Part shown: positions 1 through 11,801 of the stretch, piece by piece
Layout of the letters: each line of letters begins with the position of its first letter
Position numbering within the stretch: position 1 is the first letter of the stretch
Assembly: GCA_012932295.1 (NCBI GenBank)
Contig: JAAONU010000001.1
Span: forward strand, 55,277,693-55,341,692
Reading direction: 5' to 3'
Length of the DNA: 64,000 nucleotides
Origin: Cyclina sinensis
Lineage: Eukaryota > Mollusca > Bivalvia > Venerida > Veneridae
Translations under genes and position numbers: made by a program
The notes under the pieces: model-generated
Database searches by the model: none
What the model was told of the DNA's origin: nothing
The model's input: the letters and a program-made list of their open reading frames with translations, nothing else

Positions 1-170
1 GTCCAACCCACAGCTTAACATTGAAGGACTAACCTTTTTGAATGCCGAGCTGAATGTTGATCTCATAGCTGAACAGACTTTATAATGTTTCCCTTAGCGA
101 AATTTGGGAAGTATTAGCCGAGCTGGTACCAATTTAAGCTACTGGAAAAGCTCAAGTGTAACCGGAAGGT

Positions 171-868
171 GTTCAAAATCGAATGTCCTGCTGAATGCTG
201 AATGCACTGCGGAACATTCAAAAACATGTACTAAATCGAATGTCCTGCCCAATGTCGAAAGCACTGCGGGACATTCAAAACATGCATTGAATCGAATGTC
301 CTGCTGAATGTTGAATGCACTGCTGGACATTCAAAAACATGTAATAAATCGAATGTCCTGCCCAATGTCGAATGCACTGCCGGACATTCAAAAACATGCA
401 TAAAAATCGAATGTTCTGCCCAATGTCGAATGCACTGCGGGACATTCAAAAACATGCATGAAATCGAATGTCCTGCCCAATGTCGAATGCACTGCAGGAC
501 ATTCAAAAACATGCATGAAATCGAATGTCCTGCTGAATGTCGAATGCACTGCTGGACATTCAAAAACATGCATCAAATCGAATGTCCTGCTGAATGTCCA
601 ATGCACTGCTGGACATTCAAAAACATGAATCAAATCGAATGTCCTGCTGAATGTCGAATGCACTGCTGGACATTCAAAAACATGCATGAAATCGAATGTC
701 CTACTGAATGTCGAATGCACTGCGGGACACTCAAATACATGCATGAAATCGAATGTCCTGCCAAATGTCGAATGCACTGCAGGACATTTAAAATCTTGCA
801 TGAAATCGAATGTCCTGCTGAATGTTCAATGCACTGCGGGACATTGAATGTCGAATGTCGAATGTTGA
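171..868. repeat. 57-bp tandem repeat array (about 12 units)
   Basis: The motif GAATGTCCTG recurs at 181, 238, 294, 351, 409 and 466 and onward, giving a 57-bp period (56-58). Because 57 is a multiple of three, long open frames appear on both strands with 19-residue repeats. Each unit begins GAATGTCC and carries GGACATTC 31 bp later, so it is dyad-symmetric and both strands read similar ECPA-containing peptides. I regard these frames as by-products of the repeat, not genes. The array degrades around 840-868. Confidence 0.95.
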
Positions 869-958
869 TCCAACTGCCAACTTCACAGACTTATAAAAAA
901 CGCCTACTGTCAAGACAACTGACGTACTTTAGTTAAATGTGGATGGAGTGGCAAGTGT

Positions 959-1165
959 TCCCAAACATACAGTTTCAAAGAACTTGTCAGAAACAGGTGG
1001 TAACTGTTTAAAGTCCCAACAGACACATTCCACTTCTCCTGATAATCGCCCAGCAAGAATACCACTCCAATGGTGCAAGGTAGACTTGTTCATGCATAGT
1101 TCTGATGAAGTCAAACCTGTAGAAGCAGTAACATAAACTGCTTTTTGGACTGGGATGGCTGCCTT
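959..1165 (-). pseudogene. decayed PIF1-like helicase fragment
   Basis: The minus-strand frame contains VYVTASTGLTSSEL, resembling the PIF1-family motif after the Walker A box, then STLHHWSGI, resembling the family's T-x-H-x-x-x-GI motif, and WDFKQLPPVSDKFF, resembling the GDFxQLPPV motif III. The Walker A motif that should lie upstream is missing. The stretch between motifs Ia and III, which normally includes the DE box, is reduced to about 15 residues, and the G of GDF is W. This is a shrunken relic of a PIF1 or Helitron-type helicase gene. The frame stays open from 1315 to 929, but outside the motif region the residues look random. Confidence 0.6.
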
Positions 1166-1703
1166 ATTATTTGTCTGATTATTTGTCAGAAAAATATGGG
1201 GAAAACATCTGTATTTTAGACAATTTACCGACTGAAGTGTTATTGTCAATGTAAACGGACACGATTTCACAAAAATTAGTTTGAACCCCCCACCCCCGCG
1301 ACTACCAACTACCAAAAAGGCGAATTTATCCTCTTTCTACCATCAATTATTAAACCATTAACTGAATATCTGTAATAACTTTTATTTGATCTTTGTTTAT
1401 GAATAATAACTTGTGTAACAACATAGTTTTATTGAGCTGCCATGGCTTTGTTAATGGTCTGCAGTGTTTCCTTCTTAAGAATCTTCTTAAAGAAACATTT
1501 TGAAGGAGGAATGGTACTCCAATGAACAACATAGGGCATTCAGCGCCCTGCGACTTACACTATCGGGTCTGAGCTCAAATACTCAAATGGCTATTCAAGA
1601 TGATCTTGTCTTTTGTAAAAAAAAGTTAAAAGCCGCGGTCCTGTTGTTGTGGGGTTTGCGCTCTATTCATGCCATCTATTAATAGCCCACCATGCATGCT
1701 AAA

Positions 1704-1820
1704 TTATGAATCATCTCTTTTGGCAGCTTCATTTTTCATCCATTCAAGGTAGGCATTCTTGAACCCAGGCTTTTGTTTGACGAACGTTTTAAAATACTGC
1801 AGTCCTTCGAGATTGCAACA
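1704..1820 (-). pseudogene. possible terminal exon or coding remnant, unidentified
   Basis: On the minus strand, TTTTAG at about 1821-1826 is followed by 38 codons and a TAA stop at 1704-1706. The peptide includes EGLQYFKTFVKQKPGF and YLEWMKNEAAKRDDS, a composition that looks protein-like rather than random. It could be a last exon with an AG acceptor or a fragment of an old gene. No upstream exon was found in this window and I do not recognise the family. Confidence 0.35.
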
Positions 1821-3393
1821 CTAAAATCCTGAATTATGCAAACAATTGTATGCTGCCGGGGACCGAATCGAAATTCCAAGGCAGACCCTTGTAACTTTTG
1901 GGCCCCAGTCATCAATTGCAGTCCTGCAGTTTCTTTTCTATGGTTCTTATAGAGCTTTTAAGTTACCAGCTGAACCTTAAGTCAGTATTTCTTATAACAA
2001 TATTTTCATGTTTTTGTGGGATTCTTTGGATGACTTTATGAAGTTTGATTCTGATTCGGTTTCTGCATCGTGCATATAATTTTATAGGTTCTTTCTCAAA
2101 TTTTTTAAATGTTGTTGCTCTTAGATCTTTTCTAAACTCTATTATAGAAGTCTTGACAAGTCTTGCAAGTATCAGTCTTTTTAAGATAAGAATGCAATCT
2201 TTTGCACGGCCTTTTCTGTTTTATATTCATCATATAGTGTAGACAGGATTACATTCTGGAATTATTTTTGTTATTTCTGCCTCATAAGAGACACCATTGC
2301 AAATTCTCAGATTGTGCAAAGCGAACGTTACTTTTCTGAGTAAGTGGGAGTACATATTTCAGAGTTACTAGTTGTCCACACAAATGGTTAAAGTGAATTT
2401 CTTAAGATTATAAAAGCTTTTCAGCTGATGATAATATTGGAAGTTCACATTTTTACATTTTCAGTGTTCTTTAAATTTGCAGTATAATGGAAGACTAAGA
2501 ATATCAGTATCCAAGATACTCCAACTTTGAGAATTTATTCAGTAGCTTTTTGGAGTAACATATTCGTTGAAATCAAGATCAATGTACCTGCAATGTCTTT
2601 AGTGAAATATAACTATATTCCTTTCATTCTTCCTCTTTAGCAGAATCTCAGTTTTTAAGTAAAACAGTGGGAAGTCATCAATGTTTAAGTAAGTCATTAT
2701 TTTCATACATTTATCTTCTTAGTTAATAATTACTTTTGTCCTCATGCACCTGATACTTGTTTAAGTTGGACCTTTTTAAATAAGTGGTGATTTAATTAAA
2801 GTTCCTAAATTGTGGCATTCAAAATGTTTTATGTTGCTTCTAAGTTGATGGTAAGAGATCATAATAGAGTACAATACCCCAACACAACAATCAACTTTAC
2901 CTAACCTGAGTTTTCCAAACCCAAGACTTGCTATCCAAGTCCGATATGCATCACCTCTTAAAGACATCTTCATACTGCCAGTAGGCCTCCCTTCAACTAA
3001 TGAGTCATCTACCCCCAAAGAACTATATACTTCACCTTTACCTTCCCCCCCCCCCCACCAGCACAGAACACAATATAGTTAACATTTCTTTGGAACCTTT
3101 CCATCATGATCAAGTATTTCACAACACAGATTCATATCTAGTTTCAAGACCAGACCAATCGTCAGTAATTACAGGGATAAACAATTAGAGGACCCCTGAG
3201 TTCCCGCCTAGAAAACTAAAGATGCCAGCCAGGAAGTCCCTTGACTCTATGCTATTATTCAGGGATGCACCTTCAGATTTCTTGGTGGGATCGACGGCTA
3301 GAATGGCTGCCTGCCAACGCAGATAAATTATAAAGATAACCAATGACTAAGATATTCAAGTTTCCTTTACACACCAAAACTTCTTAATCATCA
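1821..3393. other. intergenic, no recognised gene
   Basis: AT-rich sequence without a convincing gene. A minus-strand open frame near 2860-3018 has a mildly protein-like stretch (GDAYRTWIASLGFGK) but no start, splice or family support. A short C-run lies at about 3046-3055. Confidence 0.5.
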
Positions 3394-4265
3394 CACCGTG
3401 TCCAATCGTTACAATTGGAAGGAGGATTTGTAACGCATCCGCAGTCGTGTATTTCAGGGATTTAGGAAGGGGTGATGTAAATATTTTCCTCGTTATATCT
3501 TCATTTTTCTGTCTGGTTTTTGTTTAATGGCCTAAGATGACCTTCAATCAATGTAGATTCTTGCTCCAAAACTTTTTTGTCTCAGAACGTTGCCATTTTC
3601 AAGATCATTCAGGAAAACCTAGCGTTAGAAAGAAAAACGCTTGATTTTAGCACGATGTTTTGAAGATTTCTTGACATAAACGTATCAAAAAACTTATATA
3701 TTTTGTTTGGTTTACAAGTATTTCATAGTAAAAATTGAAACTAATTTAAACGTTATCCCTGCGTTTCCAATTAAATACTGATATAATCGTTTTTACTAAC
3801 GAAACACATGTAACGTAGGCGCAGTTATTTTTGTGACGCACGCAGAGCAAGAATTCAATAACTTTCAAGTACTTTTTCTCACCGTAATTGACCAAATTAC
3901 AAATAACTAGATGTATTTTATATTTTTATTCTTACTATGAATTTCTTGTAAACCAAAAAAAAATAAAGTCCTCATACGTTTATGTCAAGAAATCTTCAAA
4001 ATATCGTGCTAAAATCAAGCGTTTTTCTTTCTAACGCTAGGTTTTCCTGAATGATCTTGAAAATGGCAACGTTCTGAGACAAAAAAGTTTTGGAGCAAGA
4101 ATCTACATTGATTGAAGGTCATCTTAGGCTATTAAACAAAAACCAGACAGAAAAAATGAAGAAATAACGAAGAAAATATTTACATCACCCCTTCGTAATC
4201 CCTGAAATACACGACTGCGGATGCGTTACAAATCCTCCTCCCAATTGTAACGATTGGACACGGTG
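3394..4265. mobile_element. long inverted-repeat (foldback) element, copy 1
   Basis: The left arm starts CACCGTGTCCAATCGTTAC at 3394 and runs to about 3745. The right arm, about 3915-4265, is its near-perfect reverse complement and ends CGATTGGACACGGTG. The arms are roughly 350 bp around a spacer of about 170 bp. Both contain the stretch ACGCATCCGCAGTCG. No coding sequence lies inside and I see no clear target-site duplication. A related copy lies at 5885-6381. This looks like a non-autonomous foldback element or a head-to-head pair of one repeat. Confidence 0.85.
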
Positions 4266-4724
4266 ATAATGCTTTACAATCAAATAGGATGACTAGAGCC
4301 AATTCTCGGCTTTACACATCCGGGTACTTTTTAAAGGTAGTATATCCGTTCTTGGGTGTAACTCGGATTTTATCGTTGAGCTATATGTAACTTCAAGATT
4401 AAAAATTACAAAAACTAGAACATATAACAAAAGAAACTGTCTTAATTTCCGAGACCTATGGCCTGATAAGTGCATTTGTAACGATTCTAATTAATTAAAG
4501 TTGTTAGGTTTCATAACAAACGACTTTAAAGTCAAATAGGCTCTAACGATAAAGTCCGAGTAACGATCGACAACCGAATGCTTAAATTAGTTAGTTACTG
4601 TTATCTGATTGGTTAATGGCTAGAATGACGTCATGCTTAAGCCGAGAATCTGCTTCCTTAAAAAACTTTCTTTATTTACATTTGATTTTATTAAAAATCA
4701 TCATCAAATTTATCTTTTACACTC

Positions 4725-4945
4725 CTTGAGGAGTCACCGTGGTCCAGGGGTAGAGCGCAGGGCTCCGGATCCGGAGTTCGCGGGTTCAAATCCCGTCAGA
4801 GGGGAGATTCTCTCACGATCTTCACATTCCTCACTTCGGCGCGAATACTGGTATGGAACCCAGGAAGCAGTCATCGAGCGTGGTGATTCTAAGTTGTAAG
4901 ATCTTGTATCGCAATCATTGTAAAATAAATGAGTCTAAACACTCT
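4725..4945 (+). mobile_element. tRNA-derived SINE
   Basis: An A-box-like sequence (TGGTCCAGGGG) at about 4739 and a consensus B box (GGTTCAAATCC) at about 4783 are spaced as in tRNA genes, with a plausible T-arm. The two acceptor strands do not pair, so this is not a functional tRNA. About 140 bp of unrelated body follow, ending in an AAATAAAT-type tail near 4925-4933. Pol III promoter plus body plus short tail fits a tRNA-headed SINE. Confidence 0.75.
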
Positions 4946-5884
4946 ACCTTTTAAATTTGATTTCACAGAAATCTTGTTTTTGTGATGCATGACGCGGATG
5001 CACAAGCAAGAATAACATATTTTAATAGTTTGGAAAAAGCAGAGTATAAGTATTACCATACATACAACTCAACAGAGCATTCACGATTCAAACTGCGGAC
5101 ACTATATTGCTGTATTTAGTTTTAATGAGCTGTGAATTCTCACATTCAATGTCTGCTATTTTTGGGTGAATCAACAAACAACCTTGCACATCCATAATAA
5201 GAATACCTGCAAGTTGACAAACAAATTGCTGAATCATTTCACGCAGGTATTTCATGTTTGATTAATTTAAAACCGCAGGTTGTTAGCAGCTTTATGATTT
5301 TTGACTTAATACATGCGCACATGCGCTGAAAATACCTATTTAATATTTTTGGGAAATCCCAGATATATACAACTCGCTGATTATTTTTGGGGCATTCATG
5401 GGAGATTTTCATTTGTCATTAGGGAGAAATAGTAACGTGATGCTCGTTTGGGAGAGGTGCAGCTCGAGAGAGGTGAAAATACACAGATTTCCAATGAGGG
5501 GGGGGGGGGGGGGGGGGGGGGGCGGGAATCAAAATATAGTTATAAAGAGGATGCCGTTCGTGGGAGGTGACGTTATGGTAGGATTGACTGTATATTTAAC
5601 ATATCTGTCCCCAATACTTACCACAAGTATAATATACACACTATGGATATCAGATCAATAGGCTCAAAACTGAACTTGCATGTCCCAAAGCTAAGAACAG
5701 TATTTTTAGGAAAAGTTTTGAATATTCTGGAACTAAACACTGGAACTCATTCCAGTCTCATTAAGCTGAAACCCTCTCTAGCTTTAAAAGTAAATACATT
5801 GCATACTGGCAAATTCTTTCTATTAATCTCAGATATATGAATATTTCTTAACGCTTTATAAATATATCTAGTTATTTGTTATTT
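4946..5884. other. non-coding spacer with a poly-G tract
   Basis: No gene is recognised. A run of 25 G residues lies at 5498-5522, followed by CGGG. The open frames here translate the G-run or are otherwise featureless. Confidence 0.6.
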
Positions 5885-6381
5885 GGTCAATTACGGTGAG
5901 AAAAGGTACTTGAAAGTTATTGAATCCTTGCTCCGCGTGCGTCACAAAAATAACTGCGCCTACGTTACATGTGTTTCGTTAGCAAAAACGACTATATCAG
6001 TATTTAATTGGAAACGCAGGGATAAAGTTTAAATTAGATTCAATTTTTACTATGAAATATTGTAAACCAAACAAAATATATAAGTTTTTTGATACGTTTA
6101 TGTCAAGAAATCTTCAAAACATCGTGCTAAAATCAAGCGTTTTTCTTTCTAACGCTAGGTTTTCCTGAATGATCTTGAAAATGGCAGTTCTGAGACAAAA
6201 AAGTTTTGGAGCAAGAATCTACATTGATTGAAGGTCATCTTAGGCCATTAAACAAAAACCAGACAGAAAATATGAAGAAATAACGAGGAAAATATTAACA
6301 TCACCCCTTCGTAATCCCTGAAATACACGACTGCGGATGCGTTACAAATCCTCCTTCCAATTGTAACGATTGGACACGGTG
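5885..6381. mobile_element. foldback-element copy 2, inverted relative to copy 1
   Basis: This is the reverse complement of about 3394-3895. It shares the terminal CACCGTGTCC block, the GCATCCGCAGTCG block and the inner TAACTGCGCCTACGTTAC segment. It ends GGACACGGTG at 6381 and is immediately followed by the 88-bp array. Only one arm plus the inner segment is present. Confidence 0.8.
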
Positions 6382-6890
6382 CATCAGTCCAGTCCACCAG
6401 TTGAATTTGATGCAAAGGTTTCGTGGCACCCAAGGCAAGGTTTTATACTGTCATGATAATGCATGATTAGGATAGTCTAGTCCACCAGTTGAATTTGATG
6501 CAAAGGTTTCGTCGCACTCAAGGCAATGTTTTATACTGTCATGCTAATGTATGATTAGGATTGTCCAGTCCACCAGTTGAATTTGATGCAAAGGTTTCGT
6601 CGCACTCAATGCAATGTTTTATACTGTCATGCTAATGTATGATTATGATAGTCCAGTCAACCAGTTGATTTTGATGCAAAGGTTTCGTCGCACTCAAGGC
6701 AATGTTTTATACTGTCATGCTAATGTATGATTATGATAGTCCAGTCAACCAGTTGATTTTGATGCAAAGGTTTCGTCGCACTCAAGGCAATGTTTTATAC
6801 TGTCATGCTAATGTATGATTAGGATTGTCCAGTCCACCAGTTGAATTTGATGCAAAGGTTGCGTCGCACTCAAGGCCATGTTTTAGCAAC
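6382..6890. repeat. 88-bp tandem repeat array (about 6 units)
   Basis: The segment TCCACCAGTTGAATTTGATG, or its TCAACCAG variant, recurs at 6393, 6481, 6569, 6657, 6745 and 6833, exactly 88 bp apart each time. Units differ by a few substitutions. The array directly abuts the terminus of the foldback-element copy and may be part of the same mobile unit. Confidence 0.93.
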
Positions 6891-6975
6891 TGACATCGTG
6901 CTTAAACACCTTAATGCTGATGACATCCAGATTGCATGGGAACAATATTATGGAATCCCGTTAGTGCCATTTTAA

Positions 6976-7215
6976 ATGTCATATGTCGCTCTTTGAGGTC
7001 GACACGTGACATTTAAAGCGACACACGATACGACATATGACAATTCAACACGACGCATGACAATGCGATACAACACATTATAATTAAAAAGAAAAATATT
7101 GCATATTGCATAATTTGTTCTACCATTGACCGCGACATTAACAAGTTAATATCAAGTGTCCTGTCGCATTGTCATATGTCGTATCGCATTGTCATGTATC
7201 GTATCAAACGTCGCG
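6976..7215. repeat. imperfect inverted repeat built on a GACATATGACAATGCGATAC-like motif
   Basis: The left side has repeated CGACATATGAC and GACAATGCGATAC blocks (about 7015-7075). The right side has GTCATATGTCGTATCGCATT and related blocks (about 7155-7215). The two sides are reverse complements around an AT-rich centre. Confidence 0.7.
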
Positions 7216-8203
7216 GCTTATTGCCAAGTGTCAAAATGAATGTATCAAAATGACTACTTTTAGTTACTAGTACATTTGCTGTAACGTGCTTGAAACTTTC
7301 AGGAGTACAATTTGATTTTGCAGGGATATTTGATATAAAAGCTCTTGTATTGTAGCACAATTTAATCTAGCACCAAATCAATGCTCTTAATCTTTGATGT
7401 TTCGTACACCTGAAAATGTTTGAAATATAGGTTTTATCACAAAGAAATTGATCTTTAAATGCAAAACACTTTACAGATGTCTGCAATAATATTAATTGCT
7501 TTCATCAGAACCTTACTTTCTATTTTGTCAGCAAATAAATATTTTTAGTACCCTTGTCATGTATCATGTCAATGCTGAAATTTTAAATGTAGAATTTTCA
7601 GGTATTTGGTTTGTTAGCTTGAAATTAAGATTATTATTGTTTCTGTCATTAATATTGTACTATTTGCTTGATGTAACGATGTTTGAAGCCAGCTCGGTCT
7701 TTACTTTTTTGGTTTTAAAACAAAAATGTTCATTTCAGTCTAAACAAGTCCCTAGTGTTTGTAGAATGTGATTTGAGTGAATTTCGGGGCGTTCAGTATT
7801 TCATATTCTAAGCTTCTATGCAGCTGCATCGTTTCAGAAGCCAAACAGTCTAGAAATCCAGTGATTAGTTCGTGTTAATTTTCTTTGAAATAACCTGCTA
7901 ATGCTCGTAGAATATGAGGCTTTTCAATATTTCATTTTTCTAGGCTGCTAGGCTGCCAGGCTTCTAAGCTTCTGGGATAATTAAGCAGACTTGCAGCCTA
8001 GAAATGTACTGATTGTTTCGTGTTCATTTCATTCAAATAAATGTCTTGTGTTAGTAAAATCTGATTTGAGTGGATTTCAGTAGTTCATATTCTAGACTAA
8101 CTCCAGTGATTGTTTCGAGTTTATTTCCTTTAAATCAACCTTAAATACTTGATGAATATGATTTACATGCATTTCAGGACGTTTCAGTATTTCTTTTTTT
8201 TAT
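7216..8203. other. intergenic, nothing recognised
   Basis: AT-rich DNA with short open frames lacking family features. Nothing else identified. Confidence 0.5.
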
Positions 8204-8815
8204 GCTGCTTGGGTGACAGGCTGATAGGCTACTAACTTTATGCTGCTTGGGTGACAGGCTGATAGGCTGCTAACTTTATGCTGCTTGGGTGACAGGCTGA
8301 TAGGCTGCTAACTTTAGGCTGCTTGGGTGACAGGCTGATAGGCTGCTTACTTTATGCTGCTTGGGTGACAGACTGATAGGCTGCTAACTTTATGCTGCTT
8401 GGGTGACAGACTGATAGGCTGCTAACTTTAGGCTGCTTGGGTGACAGGCTGATAGGCTGCTAACTTTATGCTGCTTGGGTGACAGACTGATAGGCTGCTA
8501 ACTTTATGCTGCTTGGGTGACAGGCTGATAGGCTGCTAACTTTAGGCTGCTTTGGTGACAGACTGATAGGCTGCTAACTTTATGCTGCTTGGGTGACAGG
8601 CTGATAGGCTGCTAACCTTATGCTGCTTGGGTGACAGGCTGATAGGCTGCTAACTTTAGGCTGATTCGGTGACAGACTGATTGGCTGCTAACTTTATGCT
8701 GCTTGGGTGACAGGCTGATAGGCTGCTAACTTAAGGCTGCTTGGCTGACAGACTGATAGGCTGCTAACTTTATGCTGCTTGGGTGACAGGCTGATAGGCT
8801 GCTAATTTAGGCTGC
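8204..8815. repeat. 38-bp tandem repeat array (about 16 units)
   Basis: GCTGCTTGGGTGACAG recurs at 8204, 8242 and 8280 and onward with a strict 38-bp period. Units carry GGCTGATAGGCTGCTAACTT. Variation is confined mostly to ACAGRCTGAT and TTTAKGCTG positions. Confidence 0.95.
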
Positions 8816-10607
8816 TGAGCTGTTAGGTGCTAACTTCACAGACATATTTTGACTATCGAAATCAAATCGTACATTCGTAACAATGCAGCTATGAATTAAA
8901 GGTTAATTTACGTTAAATTTATGTTGTTAATAAAAATTATAGACGGTTTTTTGATGAAAGTAGGTATTTTGTCATTGTTACATGAATCAGTGTCCTTATT
9001 TTGAAAATTAATTTCAAAATCATTAAATAGTTAAGAGTATTTGAGATAAAAAGCTATGTTAGTTTAAATCTACAGAAAGCAGTTTTGAGACCAGCTCTTG
9101 GTTTTATTGAGGCAAAAAAAAACGGGAATAATTTAATTCAAATATTGTCAACTGGGAAAAATATTTTCAACTTGAATTCATAACAGTCTTTATTGTGATG
9201 ATAATAATTACAACTAGAGATCCAAGTGTGTAAAACAGAATATGATACATCTATGATGGTTGAAATCCTTATGTAGTTTCCAGTTATTGAGGAAATAAAG
9301 TCAAAATCCTATCATACCTCTTAAAACGGTGTATTTTCTACATGTTTGCAATAGATATAACAGTAAGTCACTTGCCGATTCAGTACCGAAATGGCGGTCG
9401 GAGAGGTATTCAGTAAAAATTAATTTCTGAATCTGGTTATAGATTAAGTAGCCCAAAAAAAGTTCTGGCTTGGGGCTAGAGCCCCTGAGCCCATAATTGA
9501 TTTCGCTCATCATGGACCACCGGTCACTGTGGGTCACAACATGTAGTGAGGGTGTAACACGGAAAGCTGATAAACTGACTGTATACAATAGTGCATTTTT
9601 TATTAAGAGCCCATCTTGTGAATATCGGTACCATGAATCCAATGTGAGGCAATCTCTTAACTGAAGCTTGATGAGGATTCAGTTGGGAAACTGGAAGCGC
9701 CAGCAATATGAATGAGCACTTCCATTACGTAAAAGGGACCGATTCAAAACATCCGTTACTCGGAGCCTAGATGTACAGTTAAGTACAATAATAATCATTC
9801 CTTTCAGACATAAGAGTATCGTTTCAATGTACTCTGCCTTCTTTTGTATAATGAATTCGCCTCCAACGCAGTGTTATCGAAAAGTATATTAATTCTTTAA
9901 TTTTTGTAAATTAAGAATACAAATATGACAAAAAATACTGTGACTACATTCATTATGTTACGGAAATGTATAATTACGTCGGTTCGCTTTATGTCTGTAC
10001 AAACAAGGAAGTAACGTTTCAACTTTCAAGACATAGTTAAGTCTCTGCCAATCATCAGTTCATATATGAAGTTGATTCGGAGGAGGATGTTGCGCACTTT
10101 TAGATGTATTATCGTGTAGACACGAACTTACTTTCACTTACAATTTGCGCCAAGATATTTATAATAGTTATGTCAATTTTTAAAGATATGTTAATTTGAC
10201 ATCTACGCTGCTCAGTATTTATTTGTTTTCGTCAACTTTTCTTAAAAAAAAATGTGAGAGAAGTAACTTCTGCGTGGTGTGGCGCTACATAATGACGAAA
10301 TTAGGGAACAGTTAATTATGGCTGTGATTCTGCTTTTTTCCGGTTTCTTTTACAGTTACTTATTGAATAATGACCTGAAGAGCAAATGCTTTACCTGTGT
10401 TTGTATATTTACGACCTCTGACAAACTCGTCAGGGTATCAACAAATGTGGATTGTAAGCTTTTGTACGGGTATTTCACAAACGCAATTTTGACTGTAAAT
10501 TTAAGTTTATTAACAGAACAGTTATTTCGTATTCCTTTGACAGAAATGCTTCAGTACGGGACAGTGTCGTCTTCTACAACATAGAATAATAATTATTCTC
10601 TTTGACT
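8816..10607. other. intergenic, no supported gene
   Basis: Two open frames of about 100 codons occur (minus strand 9301-9642, plus strand 10279-10584). Neither has recognisable motifs, splice context or codon bias I can defend. I see no other structure. Confidence 0.5.
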
Positions 10608-11801
10608 AGACGGAAAAGGGGAACTCGTGAGTGTACACTTAGCATATTAAGCTCCGCCTATAAAGTAAGCACGTATTTTTGATAGAGCTTTATCATTCTG
10701 ATTATAATAGACTGCTTCACAATTAATCCATCGAGGAATCAGTCCAATTTTTACCATGGCGACAGCAAGCGCAACTTCAGAAGCTACCGCCGCGGAACCG
10801 TGGGTAAAATTCTGGCAGTGGTCGGGTGGACCACTAAAAGGATGTGTATCAAATTTGGAAGACTGAATCTCTTCGGCATGAATTTGAAGTCTGTAAAATA
10901 TTTTTTTGTTTATATACAGAGGAAAACACAGTAATTTCGGAAGTAGAACTAGTAAGTTTAGACCGTAAAATTCAAAAACTGAATTCATGACATAAAACTC
11001 AACAGAGAATGCTAGTTTATTAATATTTAAGGTAAATTTTTATTACCAAGTATAGTCACAGATAGGTGGTTAAAATCTACTGCACCCTGTACTTCGAAAT
11101 TTATAGTTTCCCATGTAGTCCAAATAAAATCCGTCAGCACAGCTTAATACTATGGAAAAATGTCCCATGTCTGTCATAAATTTAGAGGCTTGTTAGAAAA
11201 ACACCTGTAACAGAAATATAAATCTATATCACAAAGGCCGTATAAACATAATGGGGGATCTCATAAGATGACAGAGGGTCATCTAGATGTTCTTATAATC
11301 GAATGTAGTTGCACTGTTTATCTATAATTCAGTTATTGAATGTTTTCGTCATCTTTTGCCTAGTTTTGATCATATGTAGACGTTGGCTATTAAAAAGAAA
11401 TCCATAGAACCCTGCTTTTCTCATCCATACTGCATCCAGAAGTGAGAAAATTAGACCAATTAAAATCAATCTAGTGTAGTAATGTAAAAATTATCATACT
11501 GTGTTACTTGTGTAAGTATATTTGTAACTGTCAGCTATTTCTTAATAGTGTATCAAGTTTGAGTTTTCACCCATCTGTACTATTTTCACTAGTTTAATCA
11601 GTGTGCCGCCGTTTCATCCTTTAAGCACGGATTAATTATCAAACATCGTAAACACTACATATATGATGCAAAATTCACTACAAATATTATGTAAAATACT
11701 CAACATCAACCTTGACGGTTGTTGACAAACGATACGTCCTCATATAAGTAGGCGGAGTTAAATATGCTAAGTGTACACTCACGCGTTCCCCTTTCCCGTC
11801 T
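10608..11801. mobile_element. TIR element, probably non-autonomous DNA transposon
   Basis: The left end (AGACGGAAAAGGGGAAC, then GTGAGTGTACACTTAGCATA, then CTCCGCCTA) is matched in reverse complement at 11730-11801 (AGACGGGAAAGGGGAAC and so on). The TIRs are about 70 bp and imperfect. The interior of about 1.05 kb has no transposase motif I can recognise. A 113-codon minus-strand frame (10647-10988) overlaps the left TIR and is probably incidental. Exact ends and target duplication are uncertain by a few bases. Confidence 0.75.

Noticed and set aside
171..868. CRISPR array
   Set aside because: Repeats are contiguous with no unique spacers, in a eukaryotic context.
231..936. Open frames of 112-168 codons on both strands
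   Set aside because: They are translations of a 57-bp tandem repeat; the period is a multiple of three.
2776..3018. 80-codon minus-strand frame with GDAYRTWIASLGFGK
   Set aside because: Somewhat protein-like but without start context, splice sites or a known family.
4733..4805. A functional tRNA gene
   Set aside because: A and B boxes and a T-arm are present but the acceptor strands do not pair; better explained as a SINE head.
9301..9642. 113-codon minus-strand frame
   Set aside because: No recognisable domain and no conserved motif.
10647..10988. 113-codon minus-strand frame
   Set aside because: Overlaps the terminal inverted repeat of a transposable element and has no motif support.
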